Assembly (NCBI GenBank): GCA_030602145.1
Contig: JAUWAH010000210.1
Coordinates: forward strand, 1 to 5,314
Direction of reading: 5' to 3'
Length of the DNA stretch: 5,314 nt
Source of the DNA: Desulfobulbus sp.
GTDB taxonomy: Bacteria; Desulfobacterota; Desulfobulbia; Desulfobulbales; Desulfobulbaceae
The translations under genes and the position numbers were made by a program. Shown piece by piece: positions 5,190 through 5,314 of this stretch (positions are counted from its first letter, which is position 1; every line of letters begins with the position of its first letter). The notes under the pieces are model-generated. The model did not search any database, was not told where the DNA came from, and was given only the letters and a program-made list of their open reading frames with translations.

Positions 5190-5314
5190 GGCTGATTCTA
5201 CGACTCTGTGTGCCTTTTGTCATCATTATTCTGTCGACGAGACGAGCAGCCTGTTTACGCAAAGGTTTCCCTCTTACGAAAGACCGTGGCCTGGCTCTTG
5301 GCGATGAGATTATG
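5190..5314. other. Right-edge region upstream of the toxin, no supported gene
   Basis: Apart from the promoter candidate, nothing firm is visible. A minus-strand frame is open from the edge (5314) to a TAA at 5257-5255 and could be the last 19 codons of a gene outside the window, ending RKRETFA. It is too short to call. A GTCGAC palindrome lies at 5233-5238, next to a CGACGAGACGAG direct repeat. Confidence 0.3.
5195..5223 (-). promoter_or_regulatory. Putative sigma70-type promoter of the toxin-antitoxin operon
   Basis: On the minus strand, ATGACA (5223-5218) and TAGAAT (5200-5195) each match the sigma70 consensus at 5 of 6 positions with the ideal 17-base spacing. Transcription would start about 5188, at or within the toxin start codon (5189-5187). 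The mRNA would then be leaderless or nearly so, which agrees with the lack of a ribosome site. The antitoxin is expected to bind near here, but no clear long dyad was found. Confidence 0.45.

Noticed and set aside
4803..5195. Plus-strand open frame of 130 codons opposite the toxin and antitoxin.
   Set aside because: It lies antisense to both well-supported toxin-antitoxin genes, has no ribosome site, and its translation shows no recognised family.
5188..5307. Plus-strand frame of 39 codons starting at the ATG overlapping the toxin start, with a CAFCHH motif.
   Set aside because: It is short, has no clear ribosome site, matches no family I know, and overlaps the promoter region of the toxin gene on the other strand. 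CxxC alone is not enough.
5255..5314. Possible 3' end of a minus-strand gene entering from the right edge (19 codons ending RKRETFA).
   Set aside because: Nineteen codons at the edge can be open by chance and another minus-strand frame is also open there; no recognisable domain.

Overview
The window is a GC-rich bacterial chromosome segment. Two counted stretches show the contrast within it: about 66% G+C in 3961-4140, and about 41% in 4921-5100. The gene set is a TrpB2-type tryptophan synthase beta chain, an S13 DD-peptidase, a zinc-finger-less J-protein, a COG1167-type aminotransferase and a helical lipoprotein. It fits a Gram-negative anaerobe-type lineage such as Desulfobacterota, but that placement is inference; no rRNA or other marker is present.

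Layout, left half, plus strand: the 3' end of a trpB2 gene (2-313) is followed after 15 bases by a dacB-like D-alanyl-D-alanine carboxypeptidase/endopeptidase (329-1612). A 98-base AT-rich gap (1613-1710) holds a good sigma70-type promoter candidate with a dyad across its -10 element. It drives a class B DnaJ homologue (1711-2661).

A 174-base convergent gap (2662-2835) contains three hairpins. The one nearest dnaJ is followed by a T-rich tract only on the minus strand.

Right half, minus strand, read from the right edge: a BrnT-like toxin (5189-4911) and a ribbon-helix-helix antitoxin (4910-4569) abut as TAAATG. After 54 bases comes a PLP-dependent aminotransferase (4514-3312). Its stop overlaps by ATGA the start of a small lipoprotein (3315-2836) built from 22-residue amphipathic repeats. 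The toxin-antitoxin pair is clearly lower in G+C than its neighbours, which suggests acquisition by transfer.

The genes do not form one pathway. The tightest functional units are the toxin-antitoxin pair and the translationally coupled aminotransferase-lipoprotein pair. I do not see a clearly new multi-gene system. The observations most worth checking are the apparently leaderless toxin promoter, the operator-like dyad in the dnaJ promoter, the lipoprotein with repeats and a C-terminal cysteine, and the plus-strand terminator lying inside the antitoxin gene.
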